Position numbers and translations under genes: made by a program. Source: Moraxellaceae bacterium (GTDB lineage Bacteria > Pseudomonadota > Gammaproteobacteria > Pseudomonadales > Moraxellaceae). Taken from it: a stretch of DNA of 64,000 bases. The first letter of the stretch is position 1. Each line of letters starts with the position of its first letter. The DNA is taken from assembly GCA_020697295.1 (NCBI GenBank), contig JAJFBF010000010.1:62001-126000 (forward strand), written 5' to 3'. Shown piece by piece: positions 10,301 through 19,188 of this stretch. The notes beneath the pieces are model-generated. The model was not told the DNA's origin. It made no database searches and saw only the letters and a program-made list of their open reading frames with translations.

Positions 10301-13300
10301 GGAGCAACGGCAGCGCCACTGATGCCGGCGCCGTGACCTGGGGTAATGGTACGACGGGCACCACGGGTGTGATCTCCGCCAGCAACTCGCTGGTCGGCAG
10401 CAGCACCGGCGACCAGATCGGTAGTGATGTTGTCTGGCTCGCCAATGGCAATTACGTCGCGATGAGCTCGGTCTGGGACAACGGCAGCGCCGTCGATGCG
10501 GGCGCCATCACGTGGGGCAGCGGCACGGGTGGAGTGACCGGCGTGGTAAGCGCCGCCAACTCGCTGGTCGGCAGCAGCAGCGGTGACGAGCTCGGCAACT
10601 ACGGCATTGTGTACATGCCCGGCAGCAACTACCTGATACGCAGTGCGAACTGGGACAACGGCAGCGCCACCGACGCCGGTGCCGTGACCTGGGGAAGCGG
10701 CACGGCCGGCGTGAGCGGCGTGCTCGGCGCCAGCAATTCGCTGGTCGGCGAGAGCAGCAATGACCGCGTTGGCGTCGTCCTCGTCGACGTGCTCGGCAAC
10801 GGCAACTTCGTGGTACGCACGCCGACCTGGGACAACGGCGGCGCCATCGATGCCGGCGCCGTGAGTTTTGGCAGCAACACCACGGGCATCAGCGGCGTCA
10901 TCAGCGCCAGCAATTCGCTGGTGGGTACGGGCAGCAACAACAAGGTCGGCAGCGCCGGCATCACCCGGCTCGCCAACGGCAATTTCATCGTAGGCAGCGA
11001 ACTCTGGGACAACGGCAGCGTCACCGACGCCGGCGCGTCGACCTGGGCCAGCGGCACGAGCGGCATCACCGGTGAGGTGAGCGCCAGCAATTCGCTGGTG
11101 GGCACGAGCAACGGCGACAAGGTGGGGGCGAGCGTCACCGCGCTCACCAATGGCAACTATGTCGTGCGCAGCTCGCTCTGGGACAACGGCGCCATTGCGG
11201 ATGCCGGTGCCGTTACCTGGGGCAATGGCAGCACGGGTCTCTCCGGCGCCGTCAGCGTGAGCAACTCGCTGGTCGGCAGCCAGGCAGGTGATTTTGTCGG
11301 CGTGGGCGGGCTCGGCATTACCGCGCTGCCCAACGGCAACTACGTGGTTGGCAGCCAGGGCTGGGACAACGGCAGCGCCGTCGACGCCGGCGCCGTGACC
11401 TGGGGCAATGGCACAACCGGCATTACCGGCGAAGTGAGCGCGGCCAATTCGCTGGTGGGCAGCAGCACGAACGACAAGGCGGGTTTTGCGGGCATGCTCG
11501 TATTGCCCAGTGGCAACTTCATCGCGATCACGGAGAACTGGGACAACGGCACGGCAACCGATGCCGGTGCGATGACCTGGGTCAACGGCACCACCGGCCT
11601 GACCGGCACCATCAATGCGGCCAACTCACTGGTCGGCGGCCGCAGTAACGATCGCATCGGCTCCGGCGGCGTCAGGGCGCTCGCCAACGGCCACTACCTC
11701 GTCAACAGCTATACCTGGGACAACGGCAGCGCCGTCGACGCCGGCGCCGTCACCTGGGGCAGCGGCACGAGCGGCGTGCGCGGCGTGGTCAGCGCCGGCA
11801 ATTCGCTGGTCGGCACGCATGCCAACGACAATGTCGGCACCTTTGGCAGCGTCACCTCCTTTGCCAATGGCGACTACCTCGTACTCACGCCAACCTGGGA
11901 CAACGGCGCCATCGTCAATGCCGGTGCGGTGACGGTCGGCACCGGCGCGACCGGCATTGCTGGCGGTATCAGCTATGGAAACTCGCTGATCGGCCTCACC
12001 AGCGGCAGCCAGGTCGGTAGCGGCGACGTCACGCCGCTCGCCAATGGCAGCTACGTCATTCAGAGTGAGACGGCCGATGGCGCCGGACGCGTCGACATCC
12101 TCGACATCGATGGCAGCTTCACCTACGCACAGGCCACGGGGCACGACCTCGTGCTGCATCCCGACGCGCTGCTGCGCCTGCTGCACCAGGGCGCCGCCGT
12201 CACCCTGCAGGCGAGCAACGACATCACCGTGAATGCGGCGCTCATCGCCAGCAATGCGGCCGACGCCGGCGGTGATCTCACCCTGCAGGCTGGGCGCAGC
12301 CTCGCCATCAATGCCGCCATCGACACCGACGGCGGCGACCTTACCCTGATCGCCAACGACCTGACGGCCAATGGCGTGGTCGCCGCCGACCGCGCAGCCG
12401 GGCCGGCCAGCCTCAGCATCAATGGCACCGTCGACGCCGGCAGCGGCGATGTGCGCGTCACGCTGCGCAACGGTCAGGCCAATGCCGGCGGCGGAATCGT
12501 CATCAACGGCGCGGTCACGGCCAATACCATCGCCATCCGGCAGGACAGCGGCAGCGGCCTCGTGCTGGGCGGCACGCTCACGAGCACGCAAAACAGCGGC
12601 ACCGGCATTGAGATCGTGGCTCCGGTATTCACCAACCTCCATGGCAACGGTGCGCTCAGCAGCGCCACCGGCAGCTACTGGCGGGTATGGACCGCAAGCC
12701 CGGTGCTGGACGACCGCAGCGGACAGGTTCATGACTTCAAGCAGTACAACGCGAACTACGGCACGAGCACGGTGCTGGGGAGTGGCAATGGCTTCCTGTA
12801 CAGCCTTGCGCCGGTACTGGACCTCTCGACCCTTTCCGGCAACCCGTCCAGGGTATACGACGGCACCAACGTGTTGACCGGCGTCTTCGACATCGATGGC
12901 GAGATCGACAGCGACACCGTGCAGATCACCTCGACTGTGGCCACCTATGCCGACAAGAACGCCGGCACCGGCAAGGCCGTCACGCTGGGCGGTACACTCG
13001 TGGTCGACGGCCGCAACGGCGACGCCGCGGTCTACGGCTACCAGCTCACCGGCACGCTGCCGGCGCTCACCGGCACCATCACGCCCAAGGCCGTGGACGT
13101 GACCGGCATCGCCGTCTTCGACAAGGTCTATGACGCCACCACCGCTGCCGCCCTCGACACCGCGGGCGTGCTCTTCAGTGGCGTGATCGCGGGTGACGAC
13201 CTTGCTGTCGACGTCGCCGCCACGCAGGCGCAGTTCGCCGATAAGAACGTGGGCACCAGCAAAACCGTCAGCATCTCCGGCCTGCTGCTCACCGGCGCTG

Positions 13301-16155
13301 AAGTCGGCAACTACACCCTGAGCGCGGCCTCGACGACATCCACTGCCAGTATCATCCCCAAGGCGATCAGCGCCAGCGGCATCACCGCCGATAACAAGGT
13401 CTATGACGCCACCACGGCCGCCACGCTCGCCACCACGAGCGCTGCGCTCAGCGGTGTCTTTGCCGGTGACGCGGTCGGTTTCGATTTTGGCGCGACGACG
13501 GCGGAGTTTGCCGACAAGAACGTGGGCAGCGGCAAGACGGTGACGGTGAGCGGAACGGCGCTCGCCGGCAGCGACGCCGGCAACTACAGCCTCGACAGCT
13601 ACACCACGACCGCCACCATCACACCGCGCGCAATCGACGTGAGCGGCCCGGTCGTGAACGACAAGGTCTACGACGGCAGCACCGCGGCCACCCTGAGCAC
13701 GGCCGCGATTTCGCTCACCGGCCTTGTCGCCGGCGACGCGCTGACGCTGGATGTCGGCACAGCGAGCGCCGCCTTCGCGGACAAGAACGTCGGCAGCCAC
13801 AAGGCCGTAAGCCTTAGCGGTCTCGCCCTCGTCGGTGCCGATGCCGGCAACTACAGCCTCAACCCCTACAGCACCACCGCCAGCATCACGCCCAAGGCAC
13901 TCGCCGTCAGCGGCATCACCGCCTTCGACAAGGTCTATGATGCGACCACCGCGGTTGTCCTCGACGTGAGCACGCCCGGCTTCAGCGGTTTTATCGCCGG
14001 CGACGATGCGGCGCTCAATGTCGGCGCCATCAGCGGCGAATTCGCCGACAGGAACGTTGGCAGCGGCAAGTCCGTTGTCGTGAGCGGGTTTGCCCTGAGC
14101 GGCGCCGATGCCGGCAACTACCTGCTCGACCCCTACTCCTTGACGGCCAGCATCACCCCGAAGGCCATCGCTGCCACCGGCATCGTGGCCCAGGACAAGG
14201 TCTACGACGGCACGACCGCGGCACAGCTGTCATCGACGCTGGCCGGCGTGCTCGGCGTCATCGGCAGCGATGCCGTGGCGCTGGCCACGGACACGGCGAT
14301 CGGCGCTTTCGGCGACAAAAGCGCGGGCAGCGGCAAATCGGTCGCCGTCAGCGGCCTCGTGCTGACCGGCGCTGACGCCGGCAACTACACGCTGGGCGCC
14401 TACACGGCGACCGCCAGCATCACGCCGAAGGCGATTGCCGCGACCGGCCTCACGGCGAACGACAAGGTCTACGACGGCACGCTCGCGGCAATGCTCACTA
14501 CCGGCAGCGCCGGCCTCACGGGCATCGTGACGGGCGACACCCTGTCGCTCGCCACCGGCAGCGCCAGCGGCACCTTCGGTGACAAGAACGTGGGCAGCGG
14601 CAAGACGGTGACGGTGAGCGGACTGGCGCTCACCGGCAGCGACGCCGGAAACTACAGCCTCGACAGCTACAGCACGACCGCCACTATCACAGCGAAGTCC
14701 GTGAGCGCCACTGGCATCACCGCCAACGACAAGGTCTATGACAGCACCACAGCGGCCATCCTCGGCGTCGGCAGCGCGGCACTGTCCGGCATGGTCGCCG
14801 GCGATGTGGTGGCGTTGAGTGTGGGCGCCGCCAGCGGCAGCTTCGCCGACAAGCATGTCGGCACCAGCAAGGCGGTCGGCGTCAGCGGCCTCGCGCTGAC
14901 CGGGACCGATGCCGGCAACTATGTGCTGGCGAGCTATAGTACGAGCGCGAGCATCACGCCACTGGCCATCAACGCCAGCGGCATCACGGCCGCGAACAAG
15001 ATCTACGACGGCACGCTCGCGGCAATGCTGGGCACCGGCAGTGGCACGCTGTCCGGCGTCCTCGGCAGCGATAGGGTGAGTCTCGCGGCAGGGGTGGCAG
15101 CGGGCAGCTTTGCCGACAAGAATGTGGGCAGCGGCAAGACGGTGACGGTGAGCGGACTGGCACTCACCGGCAGCGACGCCGGCAACTACAGCCTCAATAG
15201 CTACAGCACGACCGCCAACATCACAGCGAAGTCCGTGAGCGCCACCGGCGTCACCGCCAACGACAAGGTCTACGACGGCAGCACAATGGCCACGCTGGGT
15301 ACAAGCGCCGGCCTCAGCGGGGCCGTGGCAGGCGACAACGTGCTCATCAATGCCGGCACGGCCACTGGCAGCTTTGGCGACCGCAACGTTGGCAACGACA
15401 AGATAGTGAGTGTAAGCGGCCTTGCGCTGACGGGGACCGACGCCGGTAATTACACGCTGGCAAGTTACAGCACGACGGCCGACATCACGCCGCGGGGCCT
15501 CACCGCCAGTGGCATCACCGCGAGCGACAAAGTCTACGACGGCACGACGCTGGCCACGCTCGATACCGGCAGCGCTGCGGTCAGCGGCATGCTCGGTGGC
15601 GACGCGGTCAGCCTGGACGCCGGCAGCGCGACCGGCACTTTCTCCGATAAAAACGTGGGCATCGCCAAGAGCGTCAGTGTCGCGTCGTTGCTGCTCACCG
15701 GCGCCGATGCCGGCAACTACACACTGGCGAGCTACAGCACGAGCGCGGATATCACGCCAAAGTCGCTCACGGTGGTGGTGAAGGATGCCTTCATCTACAC
15801 CGGCCAGCCGGTCCTGCCAGCGATCGGTTACGCACTCGACGGGCTGGTGCCGGGTGACGGGCCGGACGTGGTGAGCGGTGTGCTGCTTGGCATTCCCGAT
15901 CACTCGCGCCTGCCTCCCGGCTTCTACGAGATTACCGTCAGCGGCGGCGTGGCGGCCAATTACACCCTGGCTTATACCAGCGGCACGCTGGAGGTGAATC
16001 CGGGCCGCGAGGAACTGGCGCACGAGGCGCACCGTGATGCGCTCGCCACCGCCCTGCAGATGGAGGACGCGCCGGCCCTCGGCACGACACGCATCGAGTT
16101 CGACGAGTGCAGCGTGGGCACGGGCAAGGGCGGCAAGAACGGTGGCTGCCAGTAA
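7318..16155 (+). CDS. very large TpsA exoprotein: filamentous-haemagglutinin-type TPS domain, 17 WDNG repeats, YDG/MBG-like repeats
   Basis: TPS-domain motifs 'VFLINPNGILFGPTAQVSVGSLVAST'; two tandem repeat blocks; paired with TpsB. Start at MRHAARHFRRNALSAAIL preferred over 7252. Confidence 0.92.
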   Translation: MRHAARHFRRNALSAAILTALAGQSLALPQGGSVTAGSGAITTSGSNLTVHQGTQKLIVDWQSFGIAGGEHVQFVQPSASAVALNRVLGNNASEIYGSLSANGQVFLINPNGILFGPTAQVSVGSLVASTLDIGNDDFLAGNYVFDGEGGRVANQGTLTAAEGGVIALLAPEVRNEGVIVAQAGGIGLGAGTRVRLELAGGLSLDVEESALNALIENRHALRAEGGTIILAASAQRRLLTGMINNTGTVVAGSAVEEGGVIRLIGGFQSLGGTLDASGTKGGGIAIDARNVDQYGRIDAQGTAGDGGTISLTGERLIQTSAAVIDASGSSTGGDVRLALGSETGGAFLSGTINANGGSGAGGDITLTGADLSLVAAHLNANGESGGQIRIGGDYQGANPELVNARTTTVNTSSVIRADATAGDGGRVIVWSDEATTFNGHISARAGDGGGNGGFVEVSGKEALGFAGDVDVQAPNGSSGTVLLDPRNITISAAGTLPGFQLQDPNAAAGNAFGATATVVGSGKLVVTSRGDDFVAPEAGAVYLFDTESGALLSTLRGSAANDRIGDAVTVLTNGNYVIRSAGWDYGAAADAGAITWGSGTSGINGIVGAGNSLVGASAGDKLGSFMGVQALNNGNYVITSPLWDNGSATDAGAVTWGNGATGSSGVVSAANSFVGSTANDQVGASNMTFLANGSFVLVSALWDRGAIENAGAVTWVDGTNGGSGVIGAGNSLVGSHFMDMHGSSIAELNHGNFVVRSWGWDNGSAIDAGAATWGSSTSGVSGVVGPDVSLVGTAAFENVGQSFQGLSNGSYYLSMPTWDNGAVSNVGAVTWGDGASGVRGVISASNSLIGSTDNDRIGVVLELLHTGNFLVGSTTWDNGSATDAGAIAWVSGTAGAVGVIGAGNALVGSTSGDRLGSGNLIELSNGSYVVGSGFWDNGSATDAGAVTWGSGSSGVTGVVSASNSLVGSSNFDYVGGPISIDRLQNGNYVVASSSWSNGSATDAGAVTWGNGTTGTTGVISASNSLVGSSTGDQIGSDVVWLANGNYVAMSSVWDNGSAVDAGAITWGSGTGGVTGVVSAANSLVGSSSGDELGNYGIVYMPGSNYLIRSANWDNGSATDAGAVTWGSGTAGVSGVLGASNSLVGESSNDRVGVVLVDVLGNGNFVVRTPTWDNGGAIDAGAVSFGSNTTGISGVISASNSLVGTGSNNKVGSAGITRLANGNFIVGSELWDNGSVTDAGASTWASGTSGITGEVSASNSLVGTSNGDKVGASVTALTNGNYVVRSSLWDNGAIADAGAVTWGNGSTGLSGAVSVSNSLVGSQAGDFVGVGGLGITALPNGNYVVGSQGWDNGSAVDAGAVTWGNGTTGITGEVSAANSLVGSSTNDKAGFAGMLVLPSGNFIAITENWDNGTATDAGAMTWVNGTTGLTGTINAANSLVGGRSNDRIGSGGVRALANGHYLVNSYTWDNGSAVDAGAVTWGSGTSGVRGVVSAGNSLVGTHANDNVGTFGSVTSFANGDYLVLTPTWDNGAIVNAGAVTVGTGATGIAGGISYGNSLIGLTSGSQVGSGDVTPLANGSYVIQSETADGAGRVDILDIDGSFTYAQATGHDLVLHPDALLRLLHQGAAVTLQASNDITVNAALIASNAADAGGDLTLQAGRSLAINAAIDTDGGDLTLIANDLTANGVVAADRAAGPASLSINGTVDAGSGDVRVTLRNGQANAGGGIVINGAVTANTIAIRQDSGSGLVLGGTLTSTQNSGTGIEIVAPVFTNLHGNGALSSATGSYWRVWTASPVLDDRSGQVHDFKQYNANYGTSTVLGSGNGFLYSLAPVLDLSTLSGNPSRVYDGTNVLTGVFDIDGEIDSDTVQITSTVATYADKNAGTGKAVTLGGTLVVDGRNGDAAVYGYQLTGTLPALTGTITPKAVDVTGIAVFDKVYDATTAAALDTAGVLFSGVIAGDDLAVDVAATQAQFADKNVGTSKTVSISGLLLTGAEVGNYTLSAASTTSTASIIPKAISASGITADNKVYDATTAATLATTSAALSGVFAGDAVGFDFGATTAEFADKNVGSGKTVTVSGTALAGSDAGNYSLDSYTTTATITPRAIDVSGPVVNDKVYDGSTAATLSTAAISLTGLVAGDALTLDVGTASAAFADKNVGSHKAVSLSGLALVGADAGNYSLNPYSTTASITPKALAVSGITAFDKVYDATTAVVLDVSTPGFSGFIAGDDAALNVGAISGEFADRNVGSGKSVVVSGFALSGADAGNYLLDPYSLTASITPKAIAATGIVAQDKVYDGTTAAQLSSTLAGVLGVIGSDAVALATDTAIGAFGDKSAGSGKSVAVSGLVLTGADAGNYTLGAYTATASITPKAIAATGLTANDKVYDGTLAAMLTTGSAGLTGIVTGDTLSLATGSASGTFGDKNVGSGKTVTVSGLALTGSDAGNYSLDSYSTTATITAKSVSATGITANDKVYDSTTAAILGVGSAALSGMVAGDVVALSVGAASGSFADKHVGTSKAVGVSGLALTGTDAGNYVLASYSTSASITPLAINASGITAANKIYDGTLAAMLGTGSGTLSGVLGSDRVSLAAGVAAGSFADKNVGSGKTVTVSGLALTGSDAGNYSLNSYSTTANITAKSVSATGVTANDKVYDGSTMATLGTSAGLSGAVAGDNVLINAGTATGSFGDRNVGNDKIVSVSGLALTGTDAGNYTLASYSTTADITPRGLTASGITASDKVYDGTTLATLDTGSAAVSGMLGGDAVSLDAGSATGTFSDKNVGIAKSVSVASLLLTGADAGNYTLASYSTSADITPKSLTVVVKDAFIYTGQPVLPAIGYALDGLVPGDGPDVVSGVLLGIPDHSRLPPGFYEITVSGGVAANYTLAYTSGTLEVNPGREELAHEAHRDALATALQMEDAPALGTTRIEFDECSVGTGKGGKNGGCQ
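8971..12060 (+). repeat. 17 tandem copies of a ~60-aa (~180-bp) coding repeat (WDNGSATDAGAVTWGxGTxG...SASNSLVGS)
   Basis: Counted directly in the translation: 17 units with a W(D/S)xG...(D/N)xGA core. Confidence 0.9.
12840..15780 (+). repeat. tandem YDG/MBG-like coding repeats, ~89 aa (267 bp), one divergent plus ten copies
   Basis: 'ITPKAI.ASGITANDKVYDGTTAA.L...AGD.V.L..G...G.FADKNVGSGKTVTVSGLALTGSDAGNYSL.SYSTTA.ITPK'; antisense 60-aa ORFs recur at 13401, 13668, 13935 and 14202 with exact 267-bp spacing. Confidence 0.9.
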
Positions 16156-16183
16156 GGGGCGTCTTGCTTCCAGACGTCGCTCT

Positions 16184-16217
16184 ATAAAAAGGCCACACTT
16201 CGGTGTGGTCTTCTTCC
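16184..16217 (+). terminator. probable terminator after tpsA
   Basis: GGCCACACTTCGGTGTGGTC followed by TTCTT, 30 bp after the tpsA stop. Confidence 0.6.
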
Positions 16218-16361
16218 TGGCGTGACAGCACCGGCGCCGCCCACGCCCAGACTCCGGCGGGCTTCTGGCTGGCGTTCAGCCGCAGCGATGCACGCTTCAG
16301 CTTCGCCCTGGGCGACGCCGATGGCGTGATTCGACGCGGCGAGATCGACCTCGACAATTGA
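16203..16361 (+). other. short codon-biased open frame, possible coding remnant
   Basis: In-frame '...WRDSTGAAHAQTPAGFWLAFSRSDARFSFALGDADGVIRRGEIDLDN*', high GC3, possible GTG start but it overlaps the tpsA terminator. Confidence 0.3.
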
Positions 16362-16376
16362 GCAGCGGAGACGCCC

Positions 16377-16410
16377 AAAAAAGCCGCGCGATGCGCGGCC
16401 TTTTTTTGGG
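16377..16410. terminator. bidirectional terminator
   Basis: AAAAAAGCCGCGCGATGCGCGGCCTTTTTTT. Confidence 0.75.
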
Positions 16411-16422
16411 GAAGGAAAGCGA

Positions 16423-17055
16423 TCAGGCCCGCTGCAGAGAGCCGAGCTCCTGCAATAGCCGGTCAAGAAACTGCGTACGCACTTGGCGCGCCACCCGCTC
16501 TGGCGGAAAGCAGCGGGTGATGCCGGCATGCCCCGTTCTGGCGTCGCGCGGAAAGGCAATGTTTTCGAGCCGCGTTGCGGGCGAGTCCGCGTGGGCCAGA
16601 TTGGCGTGTGCGATCAGGTCCGTGCCCAGCAGATCACCTTCGGTAAAATAATTCAGGCAGTGTCGAACATTGCCGGGGATTCGGCGGGGACGGGCCCCTA
16701 TCTGCGGAAAATAAAAGCGGCCGGCGCCCCCTGCCGCCAGGGTGACCAGCAGATCGACAGTCCTGCCCAGGCGATCAAGTTCATGGCTCGCCTTGACCAC
16801 CTGGAAGCCCCCCTGGCTAAAGCCGATCAGTGCCACGGCCCGGCCGGCTGTTGTCGCCTCCGCCATGTCGCGCGCGATCACGGCGGGCCGCTCGTAGTTG
16901 CTGTAAAGCGTGGTGTCGGCAAAGCCGGCCTCCCGCAGGAAAGTCAGCAGATGCCTTTCCATATGAGACCCGGCCGCCAGGCCGTGCACGAGGCCGATGC
17001 GCGGGCCTCGGTAATCCGAGGTGGGGGTTGCGCGCCAGTGAGCGGGTGAAAACAT
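16423..17055 (-). CDS. alpha/beta-hydrolase-like protein
   Basis: 'GLVHGLAAGSHMERHLLTFLREAGF' and nucleophile-elbow-like 'ALIGFSQGGFQVV'. Confidence 0.65.
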   Translation of the reverse strand: MFSPAHWRATPTSDYRGPRIGLVHGLAAGSHMERHLLTFLREAGFADTTLYSNYERPAVIARDMAEATTAGRAVALIGFSQGGFQVVKASHELDRLGRTVDLLVTLAAGGAGRFYFPQIGARPRRIPGNVRHCLNYFTEGDLLGTDLIAHANLAHADSPATRLENIAFPRDARTGHAGITRCFPPERVARQVRTQFLDRLLQELGSLQRA

Positions 17056-17128
17056 GGGCTGTCCTTGAATTGAAATGCCCCTGCCGGGAGCGCCGGCAGG
17101 AGCAGCTGAAGCGTCACCGCGGACTTTC

Positions 17129-18742
17129 CTAGCCCATCAGGTGCTGCGCATACTGCTCACGCAGCGGCACCTTGTGAAGCTTGCCGGTTGCCGTGTGCGG
17201 CAGGTCGGGCACGAAGATCACGTCGTCCGGCGTCCAGAACTTTGCGATGTGCTGGCCGACAAACCCGAGGATCTCGGCCTTGGTCGCGGTGTGATTGTCC
17301 TTCAGCACGATGAGCAGCAAGGGGCGCTCATCCCACTTGGGATGCGCCACGCCGATCACGCAGGCTTCCTTCACTGCCGGATGACCCACGGCCACGTTCT
17401 CGAGGTCGATGGAGCTGATCCATTCGCCGCCGGACTTGATCACGTCCTTGCGACGGTCGACGATCTGCATGTAGTTGTCCGGATCGAGCGTGGCGACGTC
17501 GCCTGTATCGAACCAGCCGTCGGTGAGCACTTCGGCGTCGTGGTGGAAATAGCCCTTCGTGACCCAGGGGCCGCGGATCATGAGGCGGCCGAAAGCCTTG
17601 CCGTCGCGGGGCAGTTCGTTGTCGTCGTCATCGACGATCTTCAGCTCCACGCCGTACATGGGGCGGCCCTGCTTGAGCTGCTTCTTGTAGCGCTCCTCCT
17701 TGGGCAGCGCCATGAGCTCGGCGGTGGGCGCGTTGACGCTGCCGAGCGGACTGGTCTCGGTCATGCCCCAGGCATGGATCAGGAACACGTCGTGCTTTTC
17801 ATCAAAGGCCTTGATCATCGAGAGCGGCGCCGCGGAGCCGCCGACGACGGCATGCTTCACGCTGTCGAGACGCTTGCCGATGCTGTCGAGATAGGTGAGC
17901 AGGCCCAGCCATACCGTCGGCACGCCGAGCAGCAGGGTGGCCTGTTCGTTATCGATGAGCTCATACAGGTTCTTGCCGTCCATGCCGGGGCCGGGCAGCA
18001 CGAGCTTGGCCCCCGACATGGCGACGCTGTAGGGAATGCCCCAGGCGTTGACATGGAACATGGGCACGACGGGCAGGATCACCGAGTCGCGGTCCACGTT
18101 CAGCGCGCCCTTGTGCAGGCTGGCCAGCGCATGCAGCACCGTGGAGCGGTGCGAATACAGCACGCCCTTGGGATTGCCGGTGGTGCCGGAGGTGTAGCAG
18201 AGCGAGCTGGCGGTGCGCTCGTCGAAGTCGGGCCAGGTGATGTGGGTGGCTTCCGGCGCGATCAATTCCTCATAGCAGATGAGGTCGCTGCGGCCCGCGG
18301 GCATGGCGGCGGCATCGCACATCAGCACGATCTTCTCGATGCTCTTCAGCTGGGAGCGGATGGCGTCGACCAGGGGCAGGAAGGTGAGGTCGACGAAGAG
18401 GATGCGGTCTTCGGCGTGGCTGGCGATCCAGGCGAGCTGCTCGGGGAACAGGCGCGGGTTGATGGTGTGCAGCACCATGCCGGAGCCGGAAACGCCAAAG
18501 TACAGCTCCATGTGGCGATAGGTGTTCCAGGCCAGGGTGGCGACGCGATCGCCGGGCTTGATGCCGAGGCGGGCGAGGGCGTGGGCGACCTGGGCGGAGC
18601 GCTGGCTGATGCCGAGCCAGTTGGTGCGGTGGATGTCGCCTTCAACGCGGCGGGTAACGATTTCCGCGCGCGGATGGCTGTGCGTCGCGAAGGTGAGCAG
18701 GCTGGAGATCAGCAGGGGACGATCCATCATGAGGCCGAGCAT
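17129..18742 (-). CDS. AMP-dependent long/medium-chain fatty-acid--CoA ligase
   Basis: AMP-binding signature '[25 protein letters not shown]', '[40 protein letters not shown]'. Confidence 0.93.
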   Translation of the reverse strand: MLGLMMDRPLLISSLLTFATHSHPRAEIVTRRVEGDIHRTNWLGISQRSAQVAHALARLGIKPGDRVATLAWNTYRHMELYFGVSGSGMVLHTINPRLFPEQLAWIASHAEDRILFVDLTFLPLVDAIRSQLKSIEKIVLMCDAAAMPAGRSDLICYEELIAPEATHITWPDFDERTASSLCYTSGTTGNPKGVLYSHRSTVLHALASLHKGALNVDRDSVILPVVPMFHVNAWGIPYSVAMSGAKLVLPGPGMDGKNLYELIDNEQATLLLGVPTVWLGLLTYLDSIGKRLDSVKHAVVGGSAAPLSMIKAFDEKHDVFLIHAWGMTETSPLGSVNAPTAELMALPKEERYKKQLKQGRPMYGVELKIVDDDDNELPRDGKAFGRLMIRGPWVTKGYFHHDAEVLTDGWFDTGDVATLDPDNYMQIVDRRKDVIKSGGEWISSIDLENVAVGHPAVKEACVIGVAHPKWDERPLLLIVLKDNHTATKAEILGFVGQHIAKFWTPDDVIFVPDLPHTATGKLHKVPLREQYAQHLMG

Positions 18743-19075
18743 GGGCAGTTCTCCGTCGGGCCGGCTGGGCCGGTCTGGTTATGGCAAGACCCCCGATCAT
18801 AAGGACAGGCCGGGGGGCTGAGAAGTAGAACAAAGACCTTGGCGTTCAGGGCTTGGCAGCAATCTGGCCGGCGGGCATGTCCCGGTGGCGGCGCAAGGAC
18901 AGCCGGCGGGATTATGCGGAGTAAGGGGGATGCCGCGGCAGGCCGGTCGGGCCAGTGGCCGGTGGCGCCGGGCCAATCCGGAGCAGGCGGCCCGGCCTTT
19001 CGCCGCCTTGCAGGCCAGGGCGTGTCCCACAGGGACTTCCTTCGGTCGTCCCTAAAAGGGGACTTCCTGCGGGCG

Positions 19076-19162
19076 TAGGTCGGGCTTCAGCCCGACAAGG
19101 TCGCATCGGGCCGCGGGAGAGTGTAGGGGCGTCGGGAGAGTGTCGGGCTGAAGCCCGACCTA
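19076..19162. repeat. REP-like pair in inverted orientation
   Basis: GTAGGTCGGGCTTCAGCCCGACA ... TGTCGGGCTGAAGCCCGACCTAC between the acyl-CoA ligase and phoR. Confidence 0.85.
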
Positions 19163-19188
19163 CAGGGGTGGAGGCGGTGGGGCCGGTC

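Noticed and set aside
11626-13800. 724-aa antisense ORF opposite tpsA (similarly 14230-16032)
   Set aside because: Mirror of repetitive TpsA coding sequence; no domain signal, periodicity explained by the sense repeats.
12840-15780. Regular 267-bp spacing considered as a CRISPR or satellite array
   Set aside because: Repeats are in frame, protein-coding YDG/MBG-like modules; spacing and length do not fit CRISPR.
15780-16155. TpsA C-terminus considered as a CdiA-type toxin with an immunity gene downstream
   Set aside because: No VENN-like boundary, no toxin-like domain, and no small immunity ORF after it; it ends with an MBG-like module and a Cys pair.
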